64,000 nucleotides of DNA from Pholiota molesta (taxonomy: Eukaryota; Basidiomycota; Agaricomycetes; Agaricales; Strophariaceae): the NCBI GenBank assembly GCA_014925825.1, contig JACGCK010000150.1:1-64000 (forward strand), given 5' to 3'. The position numbers and the translations under genes were made by a program. The notes under the pieces were generated by a model, which saw only the letters and a program-made list of their open reading frames with translations, searched no databases and was not told the origin of the DNA. The stretch's first letter is position 1. Every line of letters starts with the position of its first letter. Positions 51,004 through 61,428 of this stretch are shown here, piece by piece.

Positions 51004-51971
51004 TGGTGCGCGATCCAAATATGGTCTCTTTCGGTAGAAAGGAAGCAGTTCAACGTTGTTCAGAAACACATTCGGGGCTCGATAGTCTCTTTGACAGACT
51101 CGTAAGGAAGATATTCAACCTATAATCATAATGCAATTCTTGTATCTCCGTGAGCATGGGCTATTTGTATCGATTATTCTACCCTCGCTTGTACATTAAG
51201 CAGTCATATCATTCGACGATAGTTGGTGCACGGGCTGTCAATTATCCATTGTGGGGATGAAGAATTTCTGCAATCACCAAAGTTCCTACACTAATACAGG
51301 CCCTTTGCTTCTTTGGTTTCACTGGGGCAATGTGAGTGTCAATGCGCGCTTCTTTTTTGCTCATTGATTATTTCTCAAGTTGATTGTTAATACTGAATAT
51401 TGAATGCTCATATTTATCGTTCAATAATCGAACTATACTCAAAGCGAACGAGACTGCTTGTGCAACGGACAGAAGTAAAGATCCTCGGGAGTCGGGGTAC
51501 ATCATAACTTCGCGTTTTGAGTGGCTCCCCGCTGACACCCCGCAAATCATGTTTGATGCTTCATGCACGTCTACTTATTTCATAATTTCCTATGATTCGA
51601 CGCTGTATTCTCTCGCAGCCGATGATCCATTGTGATGCATGATCTTGGCATGATCGATCTTTGATAATCAACGGGCCCAAGCGGGCCCAAAGGACTTCAA
51701 AATTGAAATACTGAACCTGGTAGCGCATCTACATATGAATATCCCAAAGCTGTACATGTACTTATCTACAGCCGTTGCGATCTGTTGCGATGTTGATGTC
51801 AAGGTGTGACGCTGTCTGAATCAACATACATAGCCCCGACTAATCAATGTCACACGTTCGAAAATGGATACCTCCGTTCTCATGTCAGATTCCCGACATG
51901 TACTACTACATACCGCTGATGACTTGCCGACGACGGAAGAGATTATTTTGGAAGGCAAATTCAATTGGAAA

Positions 51972-51990
51972 GTATATAATATGTGGCGTT
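51972..51990 (+). promoter_or_regulatory. TATA box of secreted-peptide gene 2
   Basis: GTATATAATATGTGGCGTT lies 134 bp before the start and is conserved with genes 1 and 3. Confidence 0.65.
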
Positions 51991-52105
51991 GCATTCCGCT
52001 ATCTTCAGCTGGTTCTCTTCCTTTCTCCCCCCCACAAATCTATTACTCTTCACCACATTCGCGCTGGTCGCTGAATAACTTACCACAAACAGCTCACTAT
52101 CAAAG

Positions 52106-52869
52106 ATGGTCAAGATCTCTATCCTTATTCTCACTGTTGCGCTTTTTACGACTTCCGCCTTCAGCGTGTGAGTCTAAAGGCTTTAGCCTTTCAAGTTGAT
52201 CCTCTGATTGAATGCTGATAACATCTTCTTGATTAGCGCTATTCCTCCTGATGCTCGCCACCATAATCACCACAACGGCAACTCAGTGATACCCTTAAAT
52301 GCTGAGGATTCTCAACCTCAGAAGTTAGCGGCGCGCGATCCAAATCTGTTCTCTCTAGGCGAAAAGTAAGCAGCCAACAGCTAATTGGCCACTGCAGCGA
52401 GGTTGAATGTTACTCGTATCTTCGCTTTATCAGACTTGTGAAGGAGGGTATTCATGTCGCAAAGTCACGCGGGGCGCGTAAGCTCGTGCAGGGTGTGGCC
52501 AAAGGCGGCCACGGCCACGGCCATGGCCACGGCCGCGGTAAAAAGTAAGCAGTCCAATGTTAGCTGGACAAGGAGCCGGGCTCATCTGTCTTTGTTGCAG
52601 GCTCGTACGTGGGGGCGTTCGCGTTGCGAAATCACCTACAAGCCGTAAGCTCATGAGGGGCGCGGCCGAAGTCGCCTACGAGAATCTAGCGGAGCGCGAT
52701 CCAAATTGGTTATCCTTCGGTAAAAAGTAAGTCGCCCAACCTTGTTCAGGAACCCAGTCGAGGCTCAATGGTCTTTAACAGAATCGTAAAGGAGGGTGTT
52801 CATGTCGCAGAATCACGCAAAGGACGCAAGGTTCTCAAGGGTGCCGTCGTAGTGGCGGGGTTCCTATAA
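52106..52869 (+). CDS. Small secreted cationic repeat peptide precursor, gene 2 (full-length form)
   Basis: There are five exons: 52106-52167, 52237-52365, 52434-52544, 52601-52726 and 52782-52869, giving 171 aa. The signal peptide is MVKISILILTVALFTTSAFS. A His/Asn-rich segment and AARDPNLFSLGE follow. Three related cationic amphipathic units come next: LVKEGIHVAKSRGARKLVQG (exon 3, then a GHGHGHGHG run), LVRGGVRVAKSPTSRKLMRG followed by AERDPNWLSFG (exon 4), and IVKEGVHVAESRKGRKVLKG (exon 5). Units are joined at KK or GKK, possible processing sites for Kex2-like enzymes (weak, since KR is preferred). Each unit begins exactly at an exon boundary, and every intron splits a Lys codon after AA. 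The protein is predicted to be extracellular; its function is unknown. Confidence 0.8.
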
Positions 52870-53845
52870 TCATATTACGGCTCCTGTATCTTCACGAGCA
52901 TTGGCCATTTGTATTAATTTCAGTACCCTCGCGTACACATTAAGCAGTGATATCACTTGATGACGGTTGGTGCATTGGCCGTTAGTTATCTATTGAAAAA
53001 AGAGTGATCATCCAGTTGTCAGATACATACCCAAACTCGAGGAAATGCTTGGGATTTCTGCGATCATGAATGTTCATACATACACCAGTACATGCGGTCT
53101 CCTTTTTTGGTTTGATTGCCTTGGAATTATACTTGGCTGACGTGCCTCTATGCATTTGCTCCAATAATCTGATCTTCCGCATGACAATGATAACGTCTTG
53201 TGATTATCTTTAAATATCATACTCTACATAGGTAAACAATCATGTGGATCAATGAATTGTCGATGGCTATGCAGCTTGAGATGCTTATCAGCTATTCGAT
53301 CTGTGACCAGATATCAGAAACGTCGTCGTTGGGCGCTTTCATACTGGCATAACTGGGAGCTTTCATGGTCAGCTGAGCATCGAAAGTGTAGAAGATCTCG
53401 TGGGTCGGTGTAAATTGTGGATTTTGATATCTTCGAGATCATTGTGACGGGCTAATGGTAAATCATGATCCTATGACGCCCACAAGCGCCTATAAGATAT
53501 ATTTGACAGTTACCTGTAGAGAGCGGGAAGCATCCACAGAAACTGCTATGAGTGCAATGCGTTGACTCGCTCAAGATGACTGCCACATCGAAGATCAAGG
53601 AGAAAATCTGGCACAATGATCTCACCGCATTCAATACGTTAAAGATCATGATGGGCGCTAATTCGGCCGAGACGGCTGATGTTGTATTTAAAGGTCAGGA
53701 CTCGCTGACAGAACTTTTTCACCGTATTTCACGGACATCAACTGGTCGCCGAACTTCAAGCTTCAAGCATCAACTTTTATTTTTGAGAGTGCCATCGAAG
53801 TGCCATTAGGCATATTCCTTCCCCCGCGGAGGAGAGTATTTGGAA

Positions 53846-53862
53846 GGTATATAATATGTGGC
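53846..53862 (+). promoter_or_regulatory. TATA box of secreted-peptide gene 3
   Basis: GGTATATAATATGTGGC lies about 120 bp before the start and is conserved with genes 1 and 2. Confidence 0.65.
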
Positions 53863-53966
53863 GCTGCATTCCGCTGTCTTCAGCTGGTTCTCCCCCCACA
53901 AACCTACCCCTCAACACATTCGCGCCGGTCGCGGAATAATTTACCACACTTAACCCACTGTTAACG

Positions 53967-54583
53967 ATGGTCAAGATATTTACCTTTGTCCTTACTGTTG
54001 TGCTTTTTGCAATTTCCGCCCTCAGCCTGTACGTCTAACGGCTCCAGCCTTTTCATTCGATCAGCACCGGCCTCTGATTGAATACTAATACCATCCCCTT
54101 ATGATTAGTGCCATTCCTCCTGAGGCTCGCCACCATCACCACCACCACAATGACGACTCAGTGGCACCCGTAGATTCTCAAGCTCAGACTTTAACGGCGC
54201 GGGACCCAGGTCTATTCTCCGTGGGCTTGAAGTAAGCAGTCAACGTTCAACCGTTAATGAGCGCTGGAACGAGGCTGAATGGTACTCGTATTTTCTCTAT
54301 CAGACTTTTAAAGGGGGGTGCTAAGAAGGCTGCCAAATCACACGAGGGGCGTAAGGCCATCAAGGGTGCGGCCAAACATGGCTCCAACAACGACAACAAC
54401 AACAACAACAACAATAACAACAACAAAAAGTAAGCAGTTCAACGTTAGTTAGAAGCGGAGTAGGGACTTATTTTCCCCTGTAGCAAACAAGCGAATGAGC
54501 GCGTTCTAGCTGCATCACAACGCGCAACTGGCTTCATACAGGGTTTCCTCATGAGGTTCCGGAAAAAGGCGCCCAGAGCTTAG
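53967..54583 (+). CDS. Small secreted cationic repeat peptide precursor, gene 3
   Basis: There are four exons: 53967-54028, 54109-54231, 54304-54429 and 54484-54583, giving 136 aa. The signal peptide is MVKIFTFVLTVVLFAISALS. ARHHHHHHNDD and TARDPGLFSVGLK follow. A cationic unit (GGAKKAAKSHEGRKAIKGAA) runs into an Asn tract (AAC/AAT microsatellite, 54387-54424), and the last unit ends KKAPRA. It is closest to gene 1, and both stop inside the unit that gene 2 keeps open. As in gene 1, a relic VRDPNMFFGRK segment and a last-exon relic lie 3' of the stop (54585-54700). Introns are again phase 2 in a Lys codon. No family is recognised. Confidence 0.75.
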
Positions 54584-54589
54584 TGGTGC

Positions 54590-55547
54590 GCGATCCAAAT
54601 ATGTTCTTCGGTAGGAAGTAAGCAGTTCAATGTTGTGTAGAAACACAGTCGGGGCTCAATGGTGTCTTCGACAGACTCGTAAGGGAGGGTATTCAACCCA
54701 TAATCATAATGCTAATGCAAGTCTTGTATGAGCGTTGGTCATTTGTATCGATCATGCTACCCTCGCCTGTACATTAAGCAGTGATACCATTCGATGACAG
54801 TTGGTGCATGGGCTGTCAATTATCGATTGTAAAAAGAATGCCAAATTCCTAGAACTTGTGGTTGTGGGATGCTTAGAATTTCTGCAATCACCAATATCCG
54901 TACACTAGTACACGCACTTTGCTTCTTTGGTTTCACTGGGGCAGTGTAAGTGTCAAAGCCTAGTTCTTGTTTGCTCGTCAATTATTTCCCTGTCTGAACT
55001 CTGGTCGCATCAGAGTTAAGTGCGCGCGCAGTGATTCAAATTTCATCCTCAGAAGATGGTATTACTATATGTACGAGGTAACTAATGATTGGGCCTTCAA
55101 AATGAAATGGTAAGATAGGCTGTGGTAGTGATGGAAGGGGGCTTTGGCGGTATTTTCAGCTGTGCCAGTTTCAGAGCAAGACAAGTACAAAGCCGAATCA
55201 CATACCTCTCCATTCCCACTGTCATTTATCTCAAAAAGGTCGTACCCCAAAACCACACACGCAGAATATTAACTTATGTCTTTATTAAAAAGGTAAGGAG
55301 TGTACTACCGTAAACGAAAACAGTCCCGGATATGCTAGAGTGGTCCATGATGCAGGAAAACTACTCTGTATGTGTATGGAAAACGATAACCGTCCATGAA
55401 GCAGGCAGGCCGGGGTATATATCTAAAATTACAAATGCACGATGCACGATGCGCCCAGAAACCAACAACGACACCATCAGCGACGAAAACACCCCCAAAA
55501 TCGGGAGGAAGCAAAGACGCGACCCCTCAGGCCTCAGTACTCAGTCC
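54590..55547. other. Intergenic, 3' flank of peptide gene 3 and of the glucanase gene
   Basis: The segment 54720-54840 (GTACATTAAGCAGTGATA, GATGACAGTTGGTGCATGGG) is the third copy of a 3' block found after genes 1 and 2 (51135-51260, 52880-52990), marking the end of the tandem unit. The rest has no recognised gene. Confidence 0.5.
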
Positions 55548-58248
55548 TCAGCGCCGACGCGGCGGCGGCGTTATCTCCGCAGGCACCGCCGCGCCCGCCC
55601 CCGCGGAACACGCGCCCCCGGGCACCGCCGCGCCCACCGCATCCCACGGGTCCGGGTACATACACCCCGCCACCGGCGTCGGCGCCGCCTCCTTGTCATT
55701 CGCATTGAACCACCCGCTCCCCTGCACCCCCACCACCTTTACCCCGGAATCCGTCAGCGTCGGCGCGGGCAGCGTCGCCACCGCGCCCGTCGGCGTGTAC
55801 AGCGGCAGCCCCGCGACGGGCGTGCCCTGCAGGTCCGCGGGCGGGTACGGGTACTGGCTCGCCAGCGCGGGCGCCAGCGTGCCCGCCGCGCCCGCGCCGC
55901 CGGTCATCCAGGGCGCGAAGGTTTCGTCGAACACAGGCCCGGAGGGCGGGCCGCATTTCCCGCTGGCGCTGCGCGGGTCGGGCGGCATCCACCCGTTCGC
56001 GAGGCCGAGGGAGTACGACCAGAGCGGGGCGGCGACGACCCCGTTTTGGGCGGGTGCGATCTAGTGGGAGAGAAATAAGTAAGTAAGTATCTGGGTATGT
56101 GCATATAGAAGATAGAAGGAGTAAAGTACCTTCCACGTCCAGAAGAACCAATCCCGGAGCGCGTCCATGGACGCCTCCGCGAACGCCTGGATGCCCGCCT
56201 TCGTCCCGGCGGTCCAGGTCGCGGAGTCCTGCCAGTCGTCGCAGTTGCCGCCGTACGAATGTCCTTTGCTCTGCGTGCCGCTCAGGAAGAGCCCGCAGTC
56301 GTTCCAGCTGTTGCTCCACTCCCCCGCGATCGTAACACCAAATGCTGTCCGACTTTTAGAAAAAAAATAAGAATCCAGACGTCAGTTCGCTAAATCAAAA
56401 AGAGGAAAAAAGGTTGTTACCTTGTGTTCATGGACGCCGCCCAATTATCGCACGCAGCCGCAGGCCACGTCCCCCCGGCGTCCGCGCCCGTGCCCGTATC
56501 GATCGGCGACGTCGCGGGGCTGCCGCTGAACGCGAAGTACGGGTGCATATCGAGCGCGACGCGGTCCGCGCCCTGCATGAAGCCCGCCCAGTTTTTCAGC
56601 CCCTGGAAGCCGTCGTGGATGCTGATGAACGGCCCGTTCCCCGCGCCGACGCCCGTGATCTCGCGGATCATGGTGTATGCCTCGACGTAGCTTCAGCCGC
56701 GCAGGCAGGCAAGGGAATCAGCGTGCTATCGTAGCGAGAAGGGGATGAGCACCTACAAGCCGCGCAGTTCCGTTTCGCCGATGTCCGCGATGCGCGCCTC
56801 GTTCATGATGCCGAACATCACGACGACGTCGCGCCACTCGGGCTGCGCGATGAACTCGGTGATGATGCGGATGTAGTTCAGCGCGCGCTGCGCGTTCGCC
56901 ATGCCCATGGTGCCCATCATGAAGTTGATCTGCCCGGTTTTGCCCGAGTGGTTGTATCCTATTTCGTTTGAATAAATCAGTTCGGTGAGTTGTATGATAG
57001 GCAGGCTAGTTGATGAGGCCACGTACCGTTTTGCGAGCCTGGGATGGTGTGCAGATCGAGCTTGATACGAATTCCGTATTTTCTGCACCATTGGAACGCT
57101 TGGATGATGTATCTGGAGTTCGTTAAAATAAGAAACCTGTTATCCCTACACGAACCACTTCACTTACTTCCAGCAGGTCCTAGTCAGGAACGGCTCGTCT
57201 CCCCAGGAATCGATGGCCCAGAAGGGAATGGGCAGCCTGACCCAGTTCAGACCAGCAGCGGCGATCGCGGCGATGTCCTGCTCCGTCTATAGAAACAACA
57301 TGAGCACCACCGAGTCAATTGAATGAAGAACGAAGAGACGCACGATGAACGTCTTGTAATGGTCCTCGATCTGGCCTATCCCACCATTGGCAGTGTCGGC
57401 AGCCATCAGAACGCTGAGGCTCCATTCGTCGATCGCGTCGGGGTATTTTTGGAAGAGCGCTGGCGTGATGAAGGGCTCGAGCACGAACCAGCCGCCAAGG
57501 TTGACGCTAGAGGGTTTGTATGAGGTTGAGAAATGGTGTGCGGCATAACGACTCGGAAAACAAGGCTTACCCGAATATGCGGTCTTTGCCATAGTCCCAT
57601 TTTTGTTCGAGAGGGGGCGTCCATGAGTTGGGATGTGCTTTGTTGTTGTAAGGATCGTCGGGGTCGGAGTACCCTATAGAGAAAATCGTGTCAGGTTTTG
57701 GCTAAAAATCCCTCAGGAGAATAGCCGCTGGCAATGTTCCGTGAAAATAGGAACAGAGGGTACTCACAAATGCCTCCAAAATTATTTTGGTAAGTAAAGG
57801 TAGACCCATTCGCAAGTCTGATGGTCGATCCATCACCGCCCGTGACAGGATCCTTCGCCTCTGGAGGCGACGTGCTTCCTCCACCACCAGTACCACTACC
57901 AGTCCCTGTCGCGGCAGGGGCGGAACCACTCGAAGCAGATGAACGACTACGGGGTTTGATGACTGTGAAATAAACCGGAAGAACGACTGCCAGAATCAAT
58001 ACAATCAAAGCGAGGCACGCGAGCAGGATGACGAGGAGTGGGCGACGGCGTTTGGATTGGGGCTTTTCGGCTTCCTCTGCTGGCGTGGGGGCGTCTTCCT
58101 CGACGACGCCCTCGTTCTTCGTCGTCAGCAGTACCCCAGACTCTGTGTCGTGCAGCGACGAATGCAGGTACGAGTCGCGGGGCGACTCCGTGGTGAGCGG
58201 TGCGACGCCGGTTCCGTCTGACAGGTACGCGGGTCGCGGTTCGTGCAT
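55548..58248 (-). CDS. Membrane-anchored GH5 exo-beta-1,3-glucanase-like protein
   Basis: There are nine exons: 58248-57768, 57673-57571, 57506-57344, 57286-57168, 57112-57027, 56958-56757, 56690-56421, 56352-56130 and 56060-55548, giving 719 aa from this ATG. A cytosolic tail precedes one transmembrane segment (~70-93, RRRPLLVILLACLALIVL), then a Ser/Gly/Thr-rich stalk. The GH5 domain starts at FGVNLGGWFVLEPF. It has GLNWVRLPIPFWAI, IRIKLDLHTIPGSQNG, the acid/base Glu371 in GIMNEAR, DMHPYFAF, and the nucleophile Glu486 in TIAGEWS. A type II membrane exo-1,3-beta-glucanase acts at the cell wall. Oddity: an upstream ATG (58332) reads MAERPFSVVSP then stops. The downstream open frame extends upstream in a different frame (ANTPLPLDDDASSM), so the true N terminus may involve a frameshift or an unseen exon. 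The C-terminal tail is Pro/Ala/Gly-rich. Confidence 0.88.
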
Positions 58249-58339
58249 GGAAGAGGCGTCATCGTCGAGAGGCAAAGGAGTGTTCGCCGCGAGCGCTAGG
58301 GACTGACGACGGAGAAAGGCCGTTCAGCCATGATAGCCT

Positions 58340-59344
58340 GAAGCCGCAGCAAAGCGGATGAGGAGGAGGAGGAAGGAAGAGGAAGTGCCGCCAATCAACA
58401 TTATTGCCAACGCGAATATAGCGTTTTATGAGCGAGGCGTTATTTGGACAAGTGCGGTTTCGCCTTGGCATTCGCGCTGATCGTTTACTATTACGGCATA
58501 AAAGGCTTGGCAGATCCGTCCTCCATGTCTCAGGCGGCAGGTTGTGTTATTCAACTAACACGCATCCAGAGTGAGTAGATGACAATCTTCCGTTTCCTGA
58601 ATCCCTGGGTATCTTTTATTGAGCCTTTATATGTGAAGATAGACGCAAGCTACTTAGATGTACGAAATGCATACTGATATCTCAATGCCGTCTTCAAGGT
58701 CACTGGTTTTTGACTGGTTTGCGGAATGTTCAACGTCGTGTTGCTTGCTGCCGCAGATGATACCGATTTGGCGTCCTGGTATACCCTACTGCTATGTACG
58801 AAAGATGTTACCGGATTATTGTCTTACATGCTAGAACGCATTGCAAACGTGAGCGTCTTTCTAAAAAGAGGTCTTAACGGTGTGTGCAAGACAGCGATGC
58901 ATCGCCTCGTGGATAGAATGAGGCTGCCAATGTGTATCTATCAACCGCGCCGCTTTGATCGTACGGTTCCGAGTCCTAATGTATTATGTCAATGCATAAT
59001 GAAGTTCAGCCTAAACCTAACTACCCTGTGACTAAGTACCGCGACCGAACCTCAATTGAAGAAAATCATAGCGCGAATCCGCTCAGCCCACATTATACTA
59101 CTTAATAGGAAGGTCTTCGTGTCCCTCACATCTGCCAGTAGCCCGTTTAGAAATGTCTCTTACAACGTACATCCCGAGATCTTCTTCCATGGTCTGGATC
59201 CCTGAACATTCTCCCGACGAAGTGCAATCAAACACGAACATTGCCCCAATCCGACCTTAATTGTGCGGCCACCGTGACCAATATCGATATCCGAAAGCGG
59301 CTTGCGTCGCTTAATCGACAAATTTCCGTTCTCGAACTACTGCC
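58340..59344. other. Divergent intergenic between the glucanase and F-box paralogue 3
   Basis: Contains the promoter region of the glucanase (CTTCCTCCTCCTCCTC-type tract on the minus strand near 58350-58380) and of the F-box gene. No gene or known motif is recognised; a 101-codon frame at 58726 has no family signature. Confidence 0.4.
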
Positions 59345-60829
59345 ATGTCCCCGAAATCTACTTTCGAAAGCCCAGTCAACAAGCTTCCGTACGACCTTCT
59401 GAGAGAGATATTCCTCCGATGTCTCTCTGAAAATCCTCTATATGATGCTCAACCAGACACGACGATCGCACCAATGCTCCTTTGCCATGTTTGCTCCTCT
59501 TGGAGAGCGGTCGCGCTCATGAGTGCTTCCCTTTGGTCCCACCTCTACGTTCGTCTGCCGCTTTTATGGGAAGGGGAGGGAGCGGAGGAGATTAAGCTTG
59601 TGGTCAGGAGCAAGGTAGCTTTTACACGCGATCTCGAATTTTTGCCATGGTGGAGGAAAAATCAAGGCTCTGTGGCCCTGTTTCTCCGCCTCGATGTCCA
59701 TCGAAGCAGTTGGAATGGTGCAGACCTTCCGTTCTACACAGATTTGCCTTCTGAGAATGAAGACTTTTTGTTTGAATACCTGTCCCCAGCACATTACCTC
59801 GATGTGGGCGAATTACATCCGTACCTTGTTCATCGACGCCTTAGGAGGGGTTTCCCGGTTTCATTCCCCAGCCTTCGCACACTGGTTATAACATCGTATT
59901 TAACACAATTGCCTCATGATGACAATCACCAAAACATCGCGACGTTACGCTCTCAGATCCCCTCGACAACACGACGTCTGTCTATTCGGGGCTACAGCAT
60001 ACCCAGAAACCATAATGTCCGCGACTGGTCAGCATTGACCCATATCTCTCTGGATGATGTTTATATCTCCTCCTTCCATACCTGGTTCACCATGATTCGT
60101 ACATTGGTGGATCTGCAGTGGGGCTATTTTTACCTTTTGGTTGTCACTCCACATACCATTGTACACCCCCCCAATCTTGTAGGTGTTCTTGCTAAGCTTT
60201 CGACTCTCCATCTGGCCGTTTATATTTTAGGTGACCACGACGCGTCCCCGCTCAGTACACTATTGCACAACATGGAGTTCCCCGCATTGCGCACGCTTTC
60301 CCTTACTTCATCAGCAAAGACATGGACCGACTCCCGTGCCATCATCGACGTCCACAGTGTGCTCAGAGCTGCTCCTGCAGTTACCAAACTCACCTTAGGG
60401 CTTTTCAAATCTCAAGGAGGCTTTCTATGCTTCGCGAATGGCTCCGATCTACCAACTGTGGTTGGAAGAAGAGCGCCGCTCCTGACGTACGCACCCAACC
60501 TCTCGCATCTTCAGGTCGAGTTCAAGTGCCCAAACGAATCCGACGGGGCCATATTGGCGAAGGATTACATTAAGAGGTTCTTCCGCTCGAAACGCTGGTT
60601 GGGATTGGCGAACCCAATGAGCAAGATCCGAAAGGTGACCATCGTAATCAAAGCAATACCATGGGACGTCGATTCGGAGTTCGAGGGCATTTTGAAGGCT
60701 TTGTTGAAGTGGAACATCAGGAAATATATCAAGGCAGAAACCAATGTTTCGTTCGAGATAGCTTCGGAGGCTGAGCAAGGAGTCCGTAATCTTGCGAATG
60801 CATGGATGATATGGGGGTCGACGGTTTGA
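59345..60829 (+). CDS. F-box-like domain protein, intact paralogue 3
   Basis: Single exon, 494 aa. The F-box-like segment near residues 9-66 has KLPYDLLREIFLRCLS, then IAPMLLCHVCSSWRAVALMSA and LWSHLYV. Landmarks shared with paralogues 1 and 2 are WWRKNQGSVALFLRLDVH, TRRLSI, LTHISLDDV, LVDLQWGYF, FPALRTLSLTSS and a shortened C-terminal WLGLANPMSKIRKVTI. The C terminus has diverged more than the other intact members (no CPIR motif). Predicted SCF adaptor by domain only. Confidence 0.83.
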   Translation: MSPKSTFESPVNKLPYDLLREIFLRCLSENPLYDAQPDTTIAPMLLCHVCSSWRAVALMSASLWSHLYVRLPLLWEGEGAEEIKLVVRSKVAFTRDLEFLPWWRKNQGSVALFLRLDVHRSSWNGADLPFYTDLPSENEDFLFEYLSPAHYLDVGELHPYLVHRRLRRGFPVSFPSLRTLVITSYLTQLPHDDNHQNIATLRSQIPSTTRRLSIRGYSIPRNHNVRDWSALTHISLDDVYISSFHTWFTMIRTLVDLQWGYFYLLVVTPHTIVHPPNLVGVLAKLSTLHLAVYILGDHDASPLSTLLHNMEFPALRTLSLTSSAKTWTDSRAIIDVHSVLRAAPAVTKLTLGLFKSQGGFLCFANGSDLPTVVGRRAPLLTYAPNLSHLQVEFKCPNESDGAILAKDYIKRFFRSKRWLGLANPMSKIRKVTIVIKAIPWDVDSEFEGILKALLKWNIRKYIKAETNVSFEIASEAEQGVRNLANAWMIWGSTV

Positions 60830-61428
60830 ATATCATTCGATATCGTCTGTATTGCTTGCAGATGGTCGTATTCGCTTTGCCGGGGATACGCATTGCTGGG
60901 ATAGGCCCGAGCGGGCTGTAGAGTCATAATCTTTTATAACACACACATCACACATGCACCTATCGTCTTTCTGATTAGCAATTTAAAATTGATATCAACC
61001 CCCGACTAACCAACCTCTAGGACAGCTCTGAACTTGTCCCGAAGGTTTCTCAGTCAATTCGGCTCCCCATCTGGCATCTGTAGTATCCACTCTTCCCCAC
61101 AACGTTCTGACCGAGATATTTCCCGAATCCCCACTGTCTTCCACGATCGCCGCTCGATGCACTCCAGCCAAACCCAGGGCCCTTGAATGATATCGATACA
61201 CCGCAGAGCGGATAATTAAATTATGTATTAGAAGCTTACATTGAAAGCGTTTGCCACACGAATCAAATGGTCTGCGCAAGGTCTGCGCGCGCCGCGCGGC
61301 GGGCTGGCTGCGTGACACGACGTGCGACGCGCTCCTGTGACACATAAACGTGACAGTGACTGTACGCGCTTTGACACTGGCAGCCACAGCGAGGTCGACG
61401 TATCGCGTGTCTTGCAGCGTTTCCCATC
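60830..61428. other. Intergenic between two F-box genes
   Basis: Holds the terminator of the upstream gene and the promoter of the downstream one. A palindromic GCGCGCCGCGCGGCGGGC-like stretch at about 61286-61306 is GC-rich. No gene is recognised. Confidence 0.4.

Noticed and set aside
55332..56078. 248-codon plus-strand frame antisense to the glucanase C terminus
   Set aside because: Arg-rich shadow of the last GH5 exons; the minus strand has a complete, correctly phased gene.
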